This document shows positions 1 through 11,730 of a stretch of 64,000 nt of DNA, piece after piece (the first letter of the stretch is position 1; each line of letters opens with the position of its first letter). The position numbers were made by a program, and so were the translations under genes. Location: positions 868,001 through 932,000 of the forward strand of contig JAVLRN010000007.1 in NCBI GenBank assembly GCA_032821775.1, written 5' to 3'. The notes beneath the pieces are model-generated. The model worked only from the letters and a program-made list of their open reading frames with translations. It searched no databases and had not been told where the DNA came from. Source of the DNA: Sanguinoderma infundibulare (taxonomy: Eukaryota > Basidiomycota > Agaricomycetes > Polyporales > Polyporaceae).

Positions 1-560
1 CAGCATCGTCGGCTATGTCACAACAAGCCACGGTCAGGAGTCGCGATGGGGCCATGCTACTACTTTTCAGCCGTCAGCTAAGCTTGCTGAGGGCGAGATT
101 CCGATGTTCAGATCCAGGTATACTCCTGGATGAAGGGTCGCGGTGCTGGGCCGTTCGAGTGCCGTATAATGGATCATCGTCACAGTGCTTCACAAGGATG
201 CCCAGCTCGCCTCCCATGACCGGGGTGCTGCATATGACATGGGCAAATACAGAGTGGATCATGGTATTGATAATACAAATGCCGTTTCTGTCACGCCCTT
301 GTATGCGAGTACGAGTGCAAGCGCTATACTACCCAACCATCATCCTGCTCGCTCGGGCGCCCGACTACGAAAGACGCCGGCCTGCATCGAACCGTTGGCG
401 ACCGGCATGACTCGTCCAATGACTCGCCGTGTTCGCAGGTCCACCAAGGATATGGACGCAAGGAAAAGGATGGTGGCATAAGGCTCGGCATAAAGCATAA
501 GGCATACGACATAGTGGATCATATATTGTACATGTATAGGCCGTCCACCGATGTGGGTTC
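1..560. other. No gene recognised
   Basis: Short open frames exist on both strands but none shows a family motif, splice structure or composition that supports a gene. The stretch holds the 3' side of the zinc-finger gene that follows. Confidence 0.5.
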
Positions 561-1559
561 CTACAACAACACGTCTCGGCCTCCCGGGAACTGCGGAAAG
601 TTGTCGACTGGGCTAGTCTGTTCAGTGGCTAACCCAGTCCGGGAACGCGGCGGGGTAGAGGGTCCGGCAACGGCGGAGGACGCTGGTGGGACAGAGGCGG
701 GCGGACTTGGCCGCGATGAAGAGGAAATGGGGTTTCGGGGTTGCGAAGAAGAGGAAGCGGGTTTTTGCTGTGGTGAGGAAGGGGAGATGAAGCAGTGACG
801 GTTGCGATAATGGGTGAGGACGTCTGAATGATGGCGTCGTGCTTCATCCCTCGGCTGCTCGCCTGCATGGTAGTTCTTCTCGTGCATCGTCATCGCACTC
901 CGATTCTTTGTCTTGAAGGGGCAGTTGGAGGCGTTCCCAGAGGTATTTGAAATTGTAAAAGGGCACTCGAACGAGGGGTCATCGTCGTCCGTGCTGCGCG
1001 TAATCGGTGATTCAGCATGCATGCCATCCGGAAGATCTCGAAGCGGTACTCACTGACAACAGATGAAATGAATGACGACATTGGTGGATTGCAGGTTTGC
1101 AAACTTGCAACCTTCGTGTGCACATCTGTACATACTACGTGTTCGCGTCAAAGTGCAGGGCGTCTCCTGGTGGCGGCTTAACTGAAAGCCGGATCTGAAG
1201 GAACGGTTGCAGGTATCGCATGTGAACTGCTCCAGACTGTGCGTCAACTTGTGGTTGGCCAAATCACATTTCCTATGGAAGGAACGCTCGCAGCCATCGC
1301 ATGCGAATTTCTCCGGACTGTGTATCATCCGGTGGGTCATCAATGCACGTCTCTTCGCGAAGGAACGCGCGCAGAGATCGCATGCGTAACTGTTGTCTGC
1401 CTAACAAATACCATCAGTTGGCGTCACTGCAATCTGGATGGCTGAAAAGGAGCATACCTCTTTTTCCGGTGTCACCGGAGCCACAGGGATTCTTGGCGCC
1501 CGGGGCGTGATGGGGGAAAGGGACCGTACTTTCTTTGCAAGGGTACGATCCGCAGGCAT
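561..1559 (-). CDS. C2H2 zinc-finger protein, putative DNA-binding regulator
   Basis: Three exons are proposed: 1559-1458, 1400-1054 and 993-561. The introns of 57 and 60 nt have GTATGC...TTAG and GTGAGT...GCAG borders and keep frame, giving 293 residues. Exon 2 encodes three consecutive classical fingers of C-x2-C-x12-H type, including YACDLCARSF and FACDGCERSF; the third ends in Cys instead of His. Two more irregular Cys/His clusters follow (YRCAHEGCKF, and one split by the second intron), then a Pro/Ser-rich tail. The start is the first ATG of the short first exon, which encodes a basic Pro-rich stretch. Fungal C2H2 proteins of this kind usually act in the nucleus as transcription factors; the target here is unknown. 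Confidence 0.75.
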
Positions 1560-3364
1560 TGTTACGTGTATACTGGATGTGACGAGAAGATGGCTGAGAT
1601 CAGCGTCGGAAGGGGGCCGGGCAGGGATGCCGGTTTCGAAGCATGGAGCCTCGGCTTTATATATAACGTGGAACAGAAAGCGACATGCAAAGCGGTCCTG
1701 ACAGGGCTTTGAAGTCAAAGAGCAGCATCCGACAGCAGGGCAAAGCGGCCGACTACCAGCGACAACGGATCCCGACTGCAATTGATTACCATACAATGAG
1801 ATTCGCCGGTCCTGTGAATACAACGTGGGTCTCAGCACAACGGAGGGGAAAACGGTACTAACACTTGCCTGGATATGAACAATGCACCCGTCTGGTGACG
1901 AGCCAGCAACAATTGGGCTGCTGCTCACGCGGCGGAGCATAGGCTTTGCAGAGGATGATTTGACGCGATGATGGGTGCCGACATAGTCACAGAGCAGGAA
2001 CGGACTGTCCTTCTCACCGCGCAACGACAACGTCCATAACATAGGTCTGGGCAAGCGTAGTGGTCACCGTTGTCCGTATAAGAAGAGGACACTATTGATT
2101 TAATGGTGTTGGCGGATCATCGTCGTCGCGGATGGGGTTCAAACTCGAAAGCGTGAAAGGAGAAACCCGTGGAAACCACGTGGCACATCTGTCCGTAGAA
2201 GGCAACTCAGACGCTGGGGAGCCAACCCGTGGCCCCCACCTCCTCCCAACCCTCACACAGCCTCCGCTGCACCACAAGTCACACTTCGCGCAATACCACA
2301 GAGAAATGTGCCATATTCCATCTTCGAGTGCAGGCTGGGCAAACACATCAGTATTGAGTGCGAGTCGAAAAGAATCGAGCGCCGACTTTAGGAACGACGA
2401 CATCACTAGATGATTGTAAGTTATCGATCTTCAACGAAGTCTACGATGTGAGAGCTTATCAACGGTACTGGTAGCGATTTAAACGCGTACGAAGGAGGTG
2501 AGTCTTGAGCATTATAGGCCACTCGTCTCGTACAGGGCGCTGTGGCTCGGAAGGCAGTGCGCCTACCACGTGGCATGGGCTCGAAGCCTGCGAGAAGCTG
2601 GGGCCTGTGGCGGGATAGGTGCATCGCCAGTACGAGAGCGCAAGAGATTGTCAGGTATGGGACACGCGGGTGTGGGCGCGGTCCCTTGGCCGCGTGAGGC
2701 ACAATGCGTGTGTTACTTGTGTCGGAGAGCGAGCTTATGATGCGGAAAGGCTAGCAAAGTATACTTGAAAATCAAGCTCGTTCATGCCGTGTGTGGCGAA
2801 GAGTGAGACGGAAGTGCTTGAGTGTGAGTATTGCATTCCGCTTGCACGTTGAGGGCACTACCGAATGATCACAAATTCACGTTGACGACATTGGGATTCG
2901 AACCCATGCCGGAGGTTATTACATAAGGCTGGTCGGCCTTCGCAATTGCCCTGGCCTCAGTTTCTGTCCATATCGTGCACATGAATATCCTCCTAAATAA
3001 AGGCCTCATTCAACGGATTGCACACTCCTGCAGGACACAACTAGGTGAGTATGTACCTCACTCCTCGTATTTCTTCCATGGTAGGCGATGTTCGATTGAA
3101 GATGGAAATGCATCCCATATTTAGATACAGGATCAGGAGAGATGCCAGGGTACCGGTACAAGGGAATAGGAATCAAGATAGGAATATACTCTACTCTATG
3201 TGCCTAGGGATAGAAACGTGACTCGAGCACACGCGCGAGGATGTCCTGGTACGTGGCCTCAGACCAGAAGGGCGAGGGCCGCCAGCAGAAGTGAAGACGA
3301 GATATCGCGCTGCGGAGGGGCCTAGGTTGTGTGGGGTATGCACATCGAAGAATGACTCAGACGT
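1560..3364. other. Intergenic, no supported gene
   Basis: Opposed open frames at 2092-2406 (-) and 2132-2413 (+) shadow each other and show no recognisable domain. A tRNA T-arm-like sequence occurs near 2888-2906 but no complete cloverleaf can be drawn. Nothing else is recognised. Confidence 0.5.
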
Positions 3365-4489
3365 TCACGCCTCGCGAGCCTTGCGCGACAGACGGATGGT
3401 GAACCGATTGCGACGAGGAGGAGAAGCAGCTGGAGACTTATCCGAGTCGAACGACTCAGATGCCTCGGTCCCCGTATCAGCCTCAGTCTCCGTCTCTGTG
3501 TCGCTGCTGCGACGCGAGATCAGGAACTGGAAGCTGGAGCGGAATGTCGACGAGAGCGAGGAGATGGGCAGCACACGCTGCTTCCGGACCGGTTCGAGTC
3601 GCTTCTTGAGCCGCGCGATCTCGGCACCCTGGACATCGATGGTCCTCTTCGCGTTGGTCTGCGGTGATAGGTGTGTATCAGCATGGAACGAGAAACGGAA
3701 GCAGACAGGACCCACCTCTTGAACCTTGAACCGCTCGAGATCCGTGTCGTGGAGTTGACGAACTCGGCTCAGCTCCGCGTCGAGGTTAGCGTTCTTGCTG
3801 CATGCGTCACCGAGCTTCGTCTCGCTCTCCTGGAGCTTTCCCTCCAGCGGAACAACCTGGGCCTCGAGACTAGCGGCCCTGGCTTCAGCGTCGGTGGCTC
3901 GGGTCGTGAGAGCGGTAACCTTGTTGCCGTAGTCCGCGTGAGTTTCAGTGAGCTGGTGAGCGATGACGTCCGCATGTGCCACGGCCGCGTCCCGCTCAGA
4001 AGTGACTTTCCCGATGGTCCGGCGGGCAGTGGCGAGCTGGACATTCAACGCGGCGATCTCCCTGTTCTTCTGCCCGAGCACGATCTTGGAGCTCGCTTGG
4101 ACGAAGTCGAGCCTGTCGATGAGAGCCTGGTTCCTCTCACTCTCCGCCTCGCTGTCGGCGTCGGCGGTGGGTGATGGGCCGGGAGCGGGGCTTGGCGATG
4201 GGGATGGCGCTCCGACGTCTGGGGCGGTCTTCACCTCGACGATACGTGCGTATTCCTCTTCGACACGTTCGTCAAAGGCCTTCTTGGTGGCGGCGAGTCT
4301 GTCTTGGAGGATGGCGTTCTCGTTCTCGAGCGCGGCAATCTGGCGTTTCCAACAGATGATGCGGACGGTGACCAGGGAGAAGACGACAGTCAGGATGATG
4401 CCGAGGAGGAGGAAGATCATCCAAGGACCGATGTGGAAAGTGCGTGATGCATCGAGGGGACGGTGAACGCCAGTCGGAATGTACGCCAT
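3365..4489 (-). CDS. Single-pass membrane protein with coiled coils, function unknown
   Basis: The frame is open from ATG 4489 to the stop at 3365. An in-frame 57-nt segment at about 3660-3716 has GTGGGT...CCGCAG borders and a GCTGATA branch site, so it is probably an intron; removal leaves about 355 residues. Residues 22-46 form a strongly hydrophobic helix (PWMIFLLLGIILTVVF) preceded by a short N-terminus. After it come long heptad-rich segments (AALENENAILQDRL; later ALTTRATDAEARAASLEAQV), a Pro/Ser-rich linker near residue 95, and a Ser/Asp/Glu-rich then basic tail. This suggests an N-terminally anchored membrane protein with a cytosolic coiled coil. I do not recognise a named family. Confidence 0.7.
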   Translation of the reverse strand: MAYIPTGVHRPLDASRTFHIGPWMIFLLLGIILTVVFSLVTVRIICWKRQIAALENENAILQDRLAATKKAFDERVEEEYARIVEVKTAPDVGAPSPSPSPAPGPSPTADADSEAESERNQALIDRLDFVQASSKIVLGQKNREIAALNVQLATARRTIGKVTSERDAAVAHADVIAHQLTETHADYGNKVTALTTRATDAEARAASLEAQVVPLEGKLQESETKLGDACSKNANLDAELSRVRQLHDTDLERFKVQEVGPVCFRFSFHADTHLSPQTNAKRTIDVQGAEIARLKKRLEPVRKQRVLPISSLSSTFRSSFQFLISRRSSDTETETEADTGTEASESFDSDKSPAASPPRRNRFTIRLSRKAREA

Positions 4490-5336
4490 CGTGTACAGGT
4501 CAATCGGAGTGACGGGGTGACTCTGGCGAAGCCGGTGAAGGACAATTGGATGTGGTCTGCGGGACGGTGGACGACAGGTGAAGGGGCCAGCTGGTGGACG
4601 CAGGGTGGTCTAGTTCAAGACGTGCAGCAATCAACCGAAGGATAATGAACCCCGGGGGAGGCTGGCAGACTTTGGCGTCACGTGTGTATGTCGATCGTTG
4701 AACTTCGAAGGCTGGATCGGGATGAGGGTGTCGTGACCGCGATCCAACGCACTACGGGAAGCACCCAGCGATGACCTAGTATAAGTTATGTTAGAAGCCA
4801 TCGGAGTTCATTTGACAAGGCCGAAGTCATACCTGCGTCGTAGCAGAACCCTGGATGAATTTTGTTGACAGCGCAACCCGACCCGCGAAATGCAGGATTG
4901 GGAAGATGGAGTTGGGCTTGATGCCACGATCGTTGGGACGGAAAAACGCATCAGCGAAGTAGAGAGCATACGCGCGGATGTTGGATCATGTCAAAATATA
5001 CACAACATCAACCTATCCCCACGTTGAATGGAAGGTTAGCATGCGATGCCTAGACGGCATACCAGCAGGGGATCTCACATTCGTCTTTTTTGGGGTTGAG
5101 AAGTCAATCGATGACGTAGAAGTGGACCGTCGTGTTCTGTCAGCCGATAAGCAAGAAGAGTACATGTGGACCCACCACTCGCCAAGGGAGATAACGATTG
5201 GACATACAGGGTAACGCAAGGCAAGGCGACCGAGATCAGTAGCACGCGGAAGCGAGAATATTCATGAACACACCCGCCCGGCTCTCGCGTGGTAAGCCTC
5301 CTGATATTACCTCTCCCGGTGGGACATCGCTTACAT
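4490..5336. other. Intergenic, no supported gene
   Basis: Short frames only. It separates the start of the coiled-coil gene from the 3' end of the first FMN oxidase gene. No promoter element or repeat is obvious. Confidence 0.5.
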
Positions 5337-7016
5337 CTAGTCGAATTTGACCATGACCTCATCTGCCTTCCCCCAGATCTCCGCGATGCTCTTGTACCCG
5401 CACAGACCCAGCGTGATCTCGAACTCAGCGAGGATGCTCTTCAACACCGTCTCAACGCCCTCCTGTCCGCCCACCGCCAAACCGTAGACGTACGGGCGGC
5501 CGACTGCAGGACCAGGACGGGGAAGTAAGCGTCAGCCGTCACCTCAACATGTGAACACTTCACGAATGACTGGTACGCACGCAGCACGCCCTGGGCCCCC
5601 ATCGCGATAGCCCGGAAGATATCGGTCCCCGTCCTGATCCCGGAGTCCATCAAGATGGTGAATCGCTCGCTCGCCTGCGCGGCCTTGACCTTGGGCGACC
5701 GGCAGATCTGCTCGAGGGCCCACATCGCCGGGATTGCACCGTCGACCTGCCGTCCGCCGTGGTTCGAAACGATGATGCCATCCATGCCCGCATCCATCGC
5801 GCGCTCCGCATCCTATGTGCACACGGCGCAGTCGGGAGGTCAGGTGTGATTCTGGAAAGAGTGCATGGCGCACGTACCTGCACGCTGAGGATGCCCTTGA
5901 GAATGAGTGGTCCGTCCCAGTGCATCCGGATGAACGCGAGTTCGTCCCATGTGCGGAACACGCCCTCGGAGAGGTTACCTGCCCACTGGGTCCCGAGCCG
6001 GTTCAGCTCGAGCGCCTTCTCGTCGCCCTTGCGCATGCGCTCGTTGAACTCGGCCGGGTCGTACGGGAACGAGTGCGCGAAGTCGTACGGGTATGGCCCG
6101 AGTCCGTTATGCTTCATGAACACGGGGTCGGTGAGCGCGTTTTGCGCGCCGAGCCCGTGGTAGATGGGGTGGTAGGTCGTGTCGATGTCGTGCGTCCGCC
6201 AGCCGAGGAACATGGCGTCGACCGTGACGACGAGCGCGCTGTACCCGGCCCGCTTCGCGCGGTTCAACAGCGAGAGGGTGAGCTCGTGCGCAATTGGCCT
6301 GAATGTCGCCGCAGGGAGTTCATGAGCATGAAACCCCAGACTCGGACGCATTGGCTCTCACCAGTACAGTTGGAACCAACGGCGTCCGGATCCATTCGCC
6401 TCCGCGACCGCCTCCATGGACCGCGACGCGACCGTGCTCTGGATGATGGGAACGCCGATTGCTTGCGCGGCCCTAGCGGTCGCGAGGTCGCCATCAGGGT
6501 GCACGATCGTTTGGACACCGATGGGCGCGAGGAAAAGCGGTGAGGGATAGGTGACGCCGAAGATGGTCGTCTGTCCACCGCGATTCACGAACGTTCAGCT
6601 CCATTCCAATGAACACCGATCCGGATGAAAAAGTGCACAAAGGGGCGTACCTCGATACTCCGATGCGTAACGTCGCGCAGGTGGTTGGGGATAACCTTCC
6701 ACTTGCTCAGCTCCCTGCGGTTCGCGTCGGCCGTCTCGTTCGTGCCCGCGCTGCCAAAGACGAACAAGAACGCGTCTGGATAAGTGCGATATGATTAGAT
6801 CGCGCTGTGCGGAGGGTCCGTGGAATGGAAGCGCACGTGAGTGAGAGACGCACCTTGTCGGTCCTTGAGCTTCTCACGCGCAGCGTCCTCGATCTTCTGC
6901 ACGTCGACGGTGCCGATAGCTGGAGGGCGACGGGTGTGGTAGAGCCCATTCAAGTAGCTAGACCACATCTTGTGCTTGTGCTCGGAGGCTTGACCGTCAC
7001 GAACGTAGTCGCCCAT
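5337..7016 (-). CDS. FMN-dependent 2-hydroxy-acid oxidase, lactate 2-monooxygenase-like (copy A)
   Basis: The gene reads 7016 to 5337 in about six exons with short introns and encodes roughly 450-480 residues. It starts MGDYVRDGQASEHKHKMW. Family signatures in order are the flavin-pocket region [57 protein letters not shown], the active-site block SNHGGRQVDG with the catalytic His, [20 protein letters not shown], and VGRPYVYGLAVGG. The insert after the TVDAM block resembles bacterial lactate 2-monooxygenase more than mitochondrial flavocytochrome b2, and no cytochrome b5 domain is present. The expected reaction is FMN-dependent oxidation of a short 2-hydroxy acid such as lactate by oxygen. 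An ATG at 7097 is in frame, but MGDYV matches the start of the paralog at 9042-10723, so 7016 was chosen. Confidence 0.85.
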
Positions 7017-7119
7017 GTTGAACTGGTATGACAAGACGAGGACTGAGAGGATGTGCGCGATGACGATCGGGATGAAGCGTGCTCGGTGAAGGCACAAGGC
7101 GGACGTGGTCGCCTCCTTC

Positions 7120-7130
7120 GTTATATATAT
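7120..7130 (-). promoter_or_regulatory. TATA box of FMN oxidase copy A
   Basis: A run of alternating T and A (TTATATATAT, 7121-7130) lies about 105 nt upstream of the chosen ATG. A similar box sits about 100 nt upstream of copy B. Confidence 0.6.
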
Positions 7131-7741
7131 GCTTGTCGTCCTCCGATGGTTAGCCCTGGATCAGCCACCTCGGAAAGCAAGCGGATGACAATCCATCCGA
7201 CCCGGACTCCGAGAACTGACTCTCAGTGAACGCCGCAGGGGCTTACAGAGGCTGTCATTGTCTACCTTCCACCGCGTTCCCTATGGCCTGGTGGGAACCT
7301 CTTCACAAGGGTGTTCTGTCAAGTCAGCCACTACCCAGGGGAACGTTCTAGTGAAGGGCAAGGTAGCGGGAGTCGTATGCGGCGGTGTCATCTGTCACCG
7401 GGTTGTGTGCAAAGACCAATGATTCCGTACCTTGCGCCGTGGCCAAGGTGGTTCACAACTCTCAGGCATCAGAACCGCAGGCCTCGAGCTTCGTTGTGCG
7501 TATAATATCAAGGGTTTTCAGCAATCCAGCCCAAGCAAAAACGCACTTTCGCTACGACAAACCGTGAAGTTCGTTAGCGGCTGACAAATCCCCAGCATTT
7601 GACATGGATGGATGTCTTTCGCACAGCGGTCGAAGCGTGTATGACACAGATCATCTGCATTCTGGCTGCCCATCAGCATAGCTTACAACAGCGAGACCCG
7701 CTCTCTGCAGCATTCGGCGTAATAATGGCATTCGCACCTTC
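7131..7741. other. Intergenic, no supported gene
   Basis: No coding signal is seen between the promoter of FMN oxidase copy A and the 3' end of the CCDC25-like gene. Confidence 0.5.
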
Positions 7742-8781
7742 CTACATGAAGTCATCCATCATCTCCTGGACAGACTGCTGCGGCTGACTTTCGTCGTCGT
7801 CGCCGAGGACGTTATCGTATGATCGCGCCGCTTTCTCTGCTTCTCGTGCCCTTGCCAGCTCCGCGTCGGCCTTCTTCTGCATCATGCCAACGCAAAGATG
7901 TGAGAAAGGGGCCCAAAGGAATGTGGGGAAAGTGCCCGAACCTTTTGAGTGACAGCCGCCCGCTTCGCTGCGTTTTCCTGCTTGATGCGATCTACACGCT
8001 CCTGTTCGTGATCGATCTGCCGCTCGACCTTGGTCTTGTTCAGCCGGTTGACGATCACATTCTCGCGCTTAGCAACATGTACTGCAAATGACATCCTGTT
8101 GATGGGTGTTCGAACTGGACACTAAGTGGCAGGGGGACATACTTCGCTTGACCTACGGATGATCAACAAGCGCCGCATACTTCCCGAAGAGGAGCACCTA
8201 CGCGTTGGTCGTTGTGGAACGAGACTTGGCCGACAGCCATGTCGCCGGTTTTCTGTTCGAGAGAGTACAGTGAGAGTCAATTATGGGACATTGAGTTGCA
8301 TGGCGACCTTCAAGTTGTCCGCTGGTGTCCAGATGATTCCCACGTTATCCTTCTTGTTTCCTGGCGACTTATCCGTGTCAGCTGATGACGATACACGAGA
8401 GAGGGCAGAAGTTGAGCTGGATACCTTCGATAGAGTTTGCCTTGACCAGTTGAGCGCAGTCGATGAGGACCGGTTCTGGGATTGCATCCCACGTCATGCC
8501 CTCAGGCATCCGGACGTAGACGTGCGCCGAGGAGAGCTTGTCGACGTGGAACCATACGTCCTGTGGCCATGCATACTTGATCAGGTCCTCATCTTTGCAC
8601 GATATCTACAGGTCAGTTCAGTGTCTCGCAAGGGGACCAGGCCGCTCACTCTCGAACTTGTCCTTGCCCATGTAGATCGTAACAGGTGGGTCCTGGGCTG
8701 CGGTGTGAATAAATGAGTTGGCATGCGATATTCGAGTGCGGTGGCCATAATTTTACTTGTGGATGTAAAGAATAGAACCAT
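7742..8781 (-). CDS. CCDC25/Jlp2-like protein (NFACT-R domain)
   Basis: Spliced from about seven short exons (start MVLFFTSTS at 8781, stop at 7742), giving about 210 residues. Landmarks match eukaryotic CCDC25/yeast Jlp2 in order: MVLFFTSTS; the short exon with [30 protein letters not shown] followed by [58 protein letters not shown]; then the charged helix starting [20 protein letters not shown] and an acidic tail ending EMMDDFM. The NFACT-R (DUF814) fold is shared with ribosome-quality-control NEMF/Rqc2 proteins; human CCDC25 is described as a DNA sensor, but the fungal role is poorly known. The gene is wedged between the two FMN oxidase paralogs on the same strand. Confidence 0.85.
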
Positions 8782-9041
8782 GCAGTTAGTGGGGGGTATT
8801 TCAATGCTAGGCAATAGTACTAAGTCATTCGAGCCTAGGGTAGCAACTACACGGTAATACCAGGGAGCGGCGGATTAGTTGCATCGATAAGGTTTCGGTG
8901 TTTGAACATTTCCTTGAGATGAAGAGATAAGATAACCCCTCATACCCCACCTCATCCACAAACGACCATCATGCCGATGCTCACAGGACGGTACAACGGG
9001 AGCTCCTCGTATTATCTCTCTCGGCGGGACATCGCTTACAT
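8782..9041. repeat. Truncated copy of the F-box gene promoter and start
   Basis: Bases about 8900-9000 resemble 11,655-11,760: both contain AAGAGATAAGATAACCC, then CGAACGACCATCATGCC or close variants, then CACAGGACGGT.CAACG. In the second place this leads into the F-box protein start; here the frame is lost after about ten codons. It looks like the 5' remnant of a duplicated F-box gene, left just before the 3' end of FMN oxidase copy B. Confidence 0.65.
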
Positions 9042-10723
9042 CTAGTCGATTTTGACCATGACCTTATCCGCCTTTCCCCAGATCTCCCCGATGTTCTTGT
9101 ACCCGCACAGGCCCAGCGTGATCTCGAACTCAGCCAGGATGCTCTTCAACACCGTCTCAACGCCCTCCTGTCCGCCCACCGCTAAACCGTAGATGTACGA
9201 GCGGCCGACTGCAGGACAAGGACGTATGTAGATGTCAGCCGTTATCTCATCTCAGTTCACGAGTGATTGGTACGCACGCAACACGCCCTGGGCCCCCATT
9301 GCGATCACGCGGAAGACGTCGGTCCCCGTCCTGATCCCGGAGTCGGTCAGGACAGTAAACCGCCCGCTCACCTGCGCCGCCTTGATTTTGGGCGACCGAC
9401 AGATCTGCTCGAGGGCCCAAATCGCCGGAATCGCGCCGTCGATCTGGCGACCGCCGTGGTTGGACACGATGATGCCATCCGCGCCCGCGTCGAGCGCGAG
9501 CTCGGCGTCCTATATGGCAAAGGTACATGTGCACGCGCAGCGGAGAAGTCAGGTGTGATACTCGAGAGATTTCGATTCCGAAGTGCGTTGTGGACGTACC
9601 TCCACGCTGAGGATGCCCTTGAGGACGATAGGGCCGTCCCAGTGTTTGCGCGTAAAAGCGATCTCGTCCCATGTGCGGTAAACGCCCTCCGCGAGACTGG
9701 CCATCCATTGGCCACCCAGGCGATGCAACTCCAACGCTTTCTTGTCTCCGTCCCTCATGCGCTCGTCGAACTCAGCTGGGTCGTACGGGAACGCAGGTAT
9801 GTCATCGTGCGCATACGGTTCTAAGCCGTGGAGCTTCATGAACGCGGGGTCAGTGAGGGCGTTCTGTGCGCCGACGCCGTGGTATACCGGGGCGTAGGTC
9901 GTGTCGATGTCGTGTGGCCGCCAGCCGAGAGACATGGTGTCCACCGTGACGACGATCGCGCTGTATCCGGCCTGTTTTGCCCGCTTCAGTAGCGAGAGGG
10001 TTATCTCGGGGACGAGTGGCCTGGTCACAGTGTGAAATTCATCAGGATGGATACGGACACTCTCGAGGGAGGAAGCGGTGAATCGCGTACCAATAAAGTT
10101 GGAACCAACGATGTCCCGAGCCGTTCGCTTGCGCGACCGCCTCCATGGACCGAGACGCGACGGTGCTTAGGATCATAGGCACACCAGCTTCCTGAGCGGC
10201 CCTAGCTGTCGCAAGCTCTCCCTCTGGGTGTACGATCACTTGAACACCTATGGGAGCGAGGAAGAGCGGTGAAGGATAGTGGACTCCGAAGATTGTGGTC
10301 TGTCAACCGTCATCCATGTTTTCGAACACATCCGGATGTGAGAGTGCATGGAAAGGGCGTACCTCGATAGTCCGATGCGTCACGTCGCGCAGCTGGTGCG
10401 GTATGACCTTCCACTTGTTGAGCTCCTTGCGGTTTGCATGAAAGGTCTCATGCGTCCCCGCATTACCGAAGACGTACAGGAACGCATCTGGATAATTGGG
10501 ATAGCGTTACATCGCACGATGATCCTGGGTGCACTATGATAGTAAACGCACCCTGTCGGTCCTTGAGCCGCTCACGCGCAGCCTGCTCGATCTTCTTGAC
10601 GTCGACGGAGCCGATTGTTGGGGGCCGACGGGTGTGGTAGCACTCGTTCAGGTACTCAGACCACATCTTGGGCTTGGGCTCGGGCTCGGGGGTGGCATGA
10701 TCATCGGGAACGTAGTCGCCCAT
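9042..10723 (-). CDS. FMN-dependent 2-hydroxy-acid oxidase, lactate 2-monooxygenase-like (copy B)
   Basis: Tandem paralog of the gene at 5337-7016, same strand and same exon plan. It starts [16 protein letters not shown] at 10723 and stops at 9042. It shows [89 protein letters not shown] with the active-site His, [20 protein letters not shown] and a C-terminal AEIWGKAD-like block ([14 protein letters not shown]). No frame break is seen, so both copies look functional. Differences cluster in the N-terminal linker (Pro/Glu-rich here) and the segment after TVDTM. Expected role as for copy A. Confidence 0.85.
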
Positions 10724-10823
10724 TTTGAACTAATATGATGGGCAGAGAGTTGTGTGCTGAGTGCTGAGGATGGGAATGTAGAGTAAGTACTCTGCGGTTG
10801 CACAGAAGTTGTCGTGCTCACGC

Positions 10824-10832
10824 TTATATATG
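10824..10832 (-). promoter_or_regulatory. TATA box of FMN oxidase copy B
   Basis: TTATATATG lies about 100 nt upstream of the ATG, in the same position as in copy A. Confidence 0.55.
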
Positions 10833-10849
10833 CATGTCGTCCCCTAATT

Positions 10850-11654
10850 ATCAGCCGCTCCGGAAGGTAAACGGTGACCGTCCATCCGACTTCGAGATGG
10901 TGCTTGTTTGAGCGCGGCGCCGGGCTGTTATCTTGCGCCCTCTCCGGCGCATTAATAACGGCCGGACGGAAGCCTCGTCAAAAGGGCAGTTCTGTCAAAT
11001 GAGACAGCTCGCGATAGTAAGTCGCAATGAAGTGCGAGCGTAGCTCGCGGTTCCATGCGGGTGCCAATGACCGCAGCGGCAAAAGGACAACGTTGATGAA
11101 CGAGAACGCCTCGTTCATCCAAACATCAAACTTTGCAGAAAAACTGACTGGCATGCTTATCGCGCGGTGATAAGTTGAACCCTTGATTTGTAACTTTTAG
11201 GACCGTGAGCGACTGTCCCTGAGATAAACTTAGAAGTCTGCGCTCCGTGTAGATGGTTACGATCGGACCAACCGTGTACTGGCAGCGGTTTTACTGGCCG
11301 AAAGAGTTGTATCATCATCAGTTCGCAGTTAAACCTAATCATTGGCCATCCACTTACGTCCTCGATGTTCCGAAACCGGGAGCACGTCATGATGTATGTG
11401 GAGAATCAATGTCTAAACAGACAACTCACCTGCGTAGATCAGGGGCGAGACGATGGCCGTTATGGCACCATCTGGCGAACGCTCAAACGCTGATGAGGTA
11501 TTACATGAGCGCAAAGTTGGAATGAGTGCCTGGGGCTGCTGGAGGGTCGACGTCGACGAAATCTCAGTGACTCGGCGACGTCCTTCGCCGTGGCTAGTGA
11601 CTGATAATAAGTTGGTGTCACGGTTGTAACGCTGGCGGAGCAGCTGTACAGATA
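10850..11654. other. Intergenic, no supported gene
   Basis: No coding or repeat structure is recognised between the FMN oxidase promoter and the region duplicated upstream of the F-box gene. Confidence 0.5.
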
Positions 11655-11730
11655 AGGTGTCGGAGTTTCAACATAATCTCACGATCAAGAGATAAGATAA
11701 CCCAACTGAACTCTTCCGCGAACGACCATC

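Noticed and set aside
2884..2965. tRNA gene on the minus strand (GGGTTCGAATCCC T-arm)
   Set aside because: The T-loop is good, but the acceptor stem does not pair and the proposed anticodon arm (TTAT/ATAA around GTA) is not a tRNA arm. At best a relic.
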